From Candidatus Izemoplasmatales bacterium (GTDB lineage Bacteria > Bacillota_I > Bacilli_A > Izemoplasmatales > Hujiaoplasmataceae), in NCBI GenBank assembly GCA_028707415.1, contig JAQWBC010000083.1, positions 1 to 5,455 on the forward strand: a stretch of 5,455 bases of DNA, given 5' to 3'. The position numbers and the translations under genes were made by a program. This document shows, in pieces, positions 4,469-5,455 of this stretch; the stretch's first letter is position 1; every line of letters starts with the position of its first letter. The notes beneath the pieces are model-generated. The model saw only the letters and a list, made by a program, of their open reading frames with translations, had not been told where the DNA came from and searched no databases.

Positions 4469-5455
4469 ATGTCGGATACCAAAAAACGAATTCTTGTGAC
4501 CGGTGGAGTCGGATATATTGGGTCGCATACTGTCGTCGAATTGCTTGAAAACGGATATGAAGTGATTATTGTTGATAACTTTGTCAATTCTAATCCGGAA
4601 GTGATTAAACGCATTGAGAAAATTACCAATAGGGTGGTAAGTTTTTATCAAGCGGATTTGCGATGCAAAAATGACATTGAACCGATTTTTCGTGAAAATA
4701 AGATTGATGCGATAATTCATTTTGCGGGTTTAAAGGCAGTAGGAGAATCCGTTGAGAAACCACTAGAATATTACGATAATAATATTGGGGGAACTTTGGT
4801 GCTTTTGGAAATGGCAGAAAAGTACCATGTAAAAAAAATTATTTTTTCATCATCAGCGACGGTATATGGTGATCCTTCAAAATTACCCATTATTGAGACG
4901 AGCCCTTTGAAAACGACCAACCCCTATGGTTCAACCAAATTGATGATTGAACAAATTCTTACCGACGTGGGCGTAGCACACCCCGATTATACGATTGTTA
5001 TCCTACGGTATTTCAATCCGGTCGGAGCGCATCCGTCGGGATTGATTGGGGAAAACCCTTCGGGAATTCCTAATAATTTAACGCCATATCTGGCAATGGT
5101 GGCAGCTGGGAAATTACCACTTGTTCATATTTATGGTGATAATTATCATACCGTAGACGGAACCGGTGTTCGTGATTATATCCACGTTCTCGATCTATCC
5201 CATGGGCACATCTTGGCTTTGGAGATGATTAAAAAATCTGGAGTATATGTATATAATCTTGGAACTGGTAGAGGGTATAGTGTATTTGAAGTATTACATG
5301 CGTTTGAAAAGGCTTGTGGAAAAAATATACCTTACGTTATCGATTCGAGGCGCCAAGGCGATATTGATGCTAGTTACGCGGATGTTACCAAAGCCAAGAA
5401 CGAACTGGGTTTTCATGCAAAACGCGATATTGATGATATGTGCCAATCTTTATGG
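4469..5455 (+). CDS. galE: UDP-glucose 4-epimerase GalE, cut at the window end
   Basis: The open frame runs 329 codons to the last base with no stop. E. coli GalE has 338 residues, so only a short C-terminus is missing. It interconverts UDP-glucose and UDP-galactose using tightly bound NAD in the cytoplasm. The Rossmann motif is T11-G-G-V-G-Y-I-G18. The catalytic residues of the extended SDR family are present: S129 in SSSATVYG and Y153-G-S-T-K157 (YxxxK). The substrate-domain signature R293... reads R294-R-R-Q... as SRRQGD, followed by A301-S302-Y303. By alignment S302 takes the place of E. coli Tyr299 and human Cys307; a small residue there is linked to acceptance of the N-acetylated UDP-sugars. 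The ATG at 4469 has only a weak ribosome site (AAGAAAG at 4449-4455), so it may depend on translation of the SIS gene 18 bases upstream. The family call is very firm. Confidence 0.96.
   Translation, partial: MSDTKKRILVTGGVGYIGSHTVVELLENGYEVIIVDNFVNSNPEVIKRIEKITNRVVSFYQADLRCKNDIEPIFRENKIDAIIHFAGLKAVGESVEKPLEYYDNNIGGTLVLLEMAEKYHVKKIIFSSSATVYGDPSKLPIIETSPLKTTNPYGSTKLMIEQILTDVGVAHPDYTIVILRYFNPVGAHPSGLIGENPSGIPNNLTPYLAMVAAGKLPLVHIYGDNYHTVDGTGVRDYIHVLDLSHGHILALEMIKKSGVYVYNLGTGRGYSVFEVLHAFEKACGKNIPYVIDSRRQGDIDASYADVTKAKNELGFHAKRDIDDMCQSLW

Noticed and set aside
4424..4720. 98-codon open frame on the - strand
   Set aside because: It lies almost wholly opposite the start of galE, whose motifs (TGGVGYIG) are unmistakable; the reverse protein shows no domain or ribosome site, so it is a shadow.
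1..5455. CRISPR array, tRNA, rRNA, toxin-antitoxin or phage defence genes
   Set aside because: No spaced repeat series beyond the two copies at 1895-1945, no tRNA cloverleaf or rRNA-like stretch, and no protein matching those systems was found.

Overview
This window looks like low-GC chromosomal DNA from a Bacillota- or Mollicutes-related bacterium. The evidence is A/T-rich composition, strong AGGAGG-type ribosome sites, sigma-A-like promoters and U-tailed hairpin terminators. Tryptophan is TGG and TGA ends three genes, so the UGA=Trp code of Mycoplasma/Spiroplasma is excluded. The species cannot be named from the sequence. Assignments come from reading motifs, not from database searches.

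Layout, all on the + strand. (1) Positions 15-43 hold a terminator for a gene lying before the window. (2) Positions 211-1997 are a self-contained three-gene unit: a consensus-like promoter, a perfect 15-bp palindrome beside its -10 box, a TetR-family regulator, a ferric-reductase-like haem membrane protein without a flavin domain, a small cupin that has lost most metal ligands, and a terminator. (3) Positions 1859-2195 are a gene gap with two 19-bp direct repeats 32 bp apart, perhaps an IS end remnant, and a promoter for the next unit. (4) Positions 2125-3287 hold a two-gene unit: a 116-residue four-helix membrane protein of an uncharacterised type and a 201-residue putative lipoprotein, closed by a clear terminator. 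(5) From about 3374 to the window end there is a sugar-metabolism unit: a stand-alone double-SIS sugar-phosphate isomerase/deaminase and galE, which is cut by the window edge.

The regulator probably represses its own operon through the palindrome. The membrane protein and cupin would then be made when a ligand releases it, and a redox or membrane-stress role is possible but unproven. The SIS enzyme and GalE fit amino-sugar/galactose metabolism: the first would link hexosamine-6-phosphates to ketose-phosphate, the second would interconvert UDP-Glc/UDP-Gal. GalE carries a small gate residue (Ser302), so it may also interconvert UDP-GlcNAc/UDP-GalNAc.

The first unit is visibly more A/T-rich than the sugar unit (hand-counted 60-base lines of about 18-30% versus 38-45% G+C), which may mark different origins. 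The most promising uncharacterised material is the TetR/haem-membrane/degenerate-cupin operon and the four-helix-protein/lipoprotein pair.
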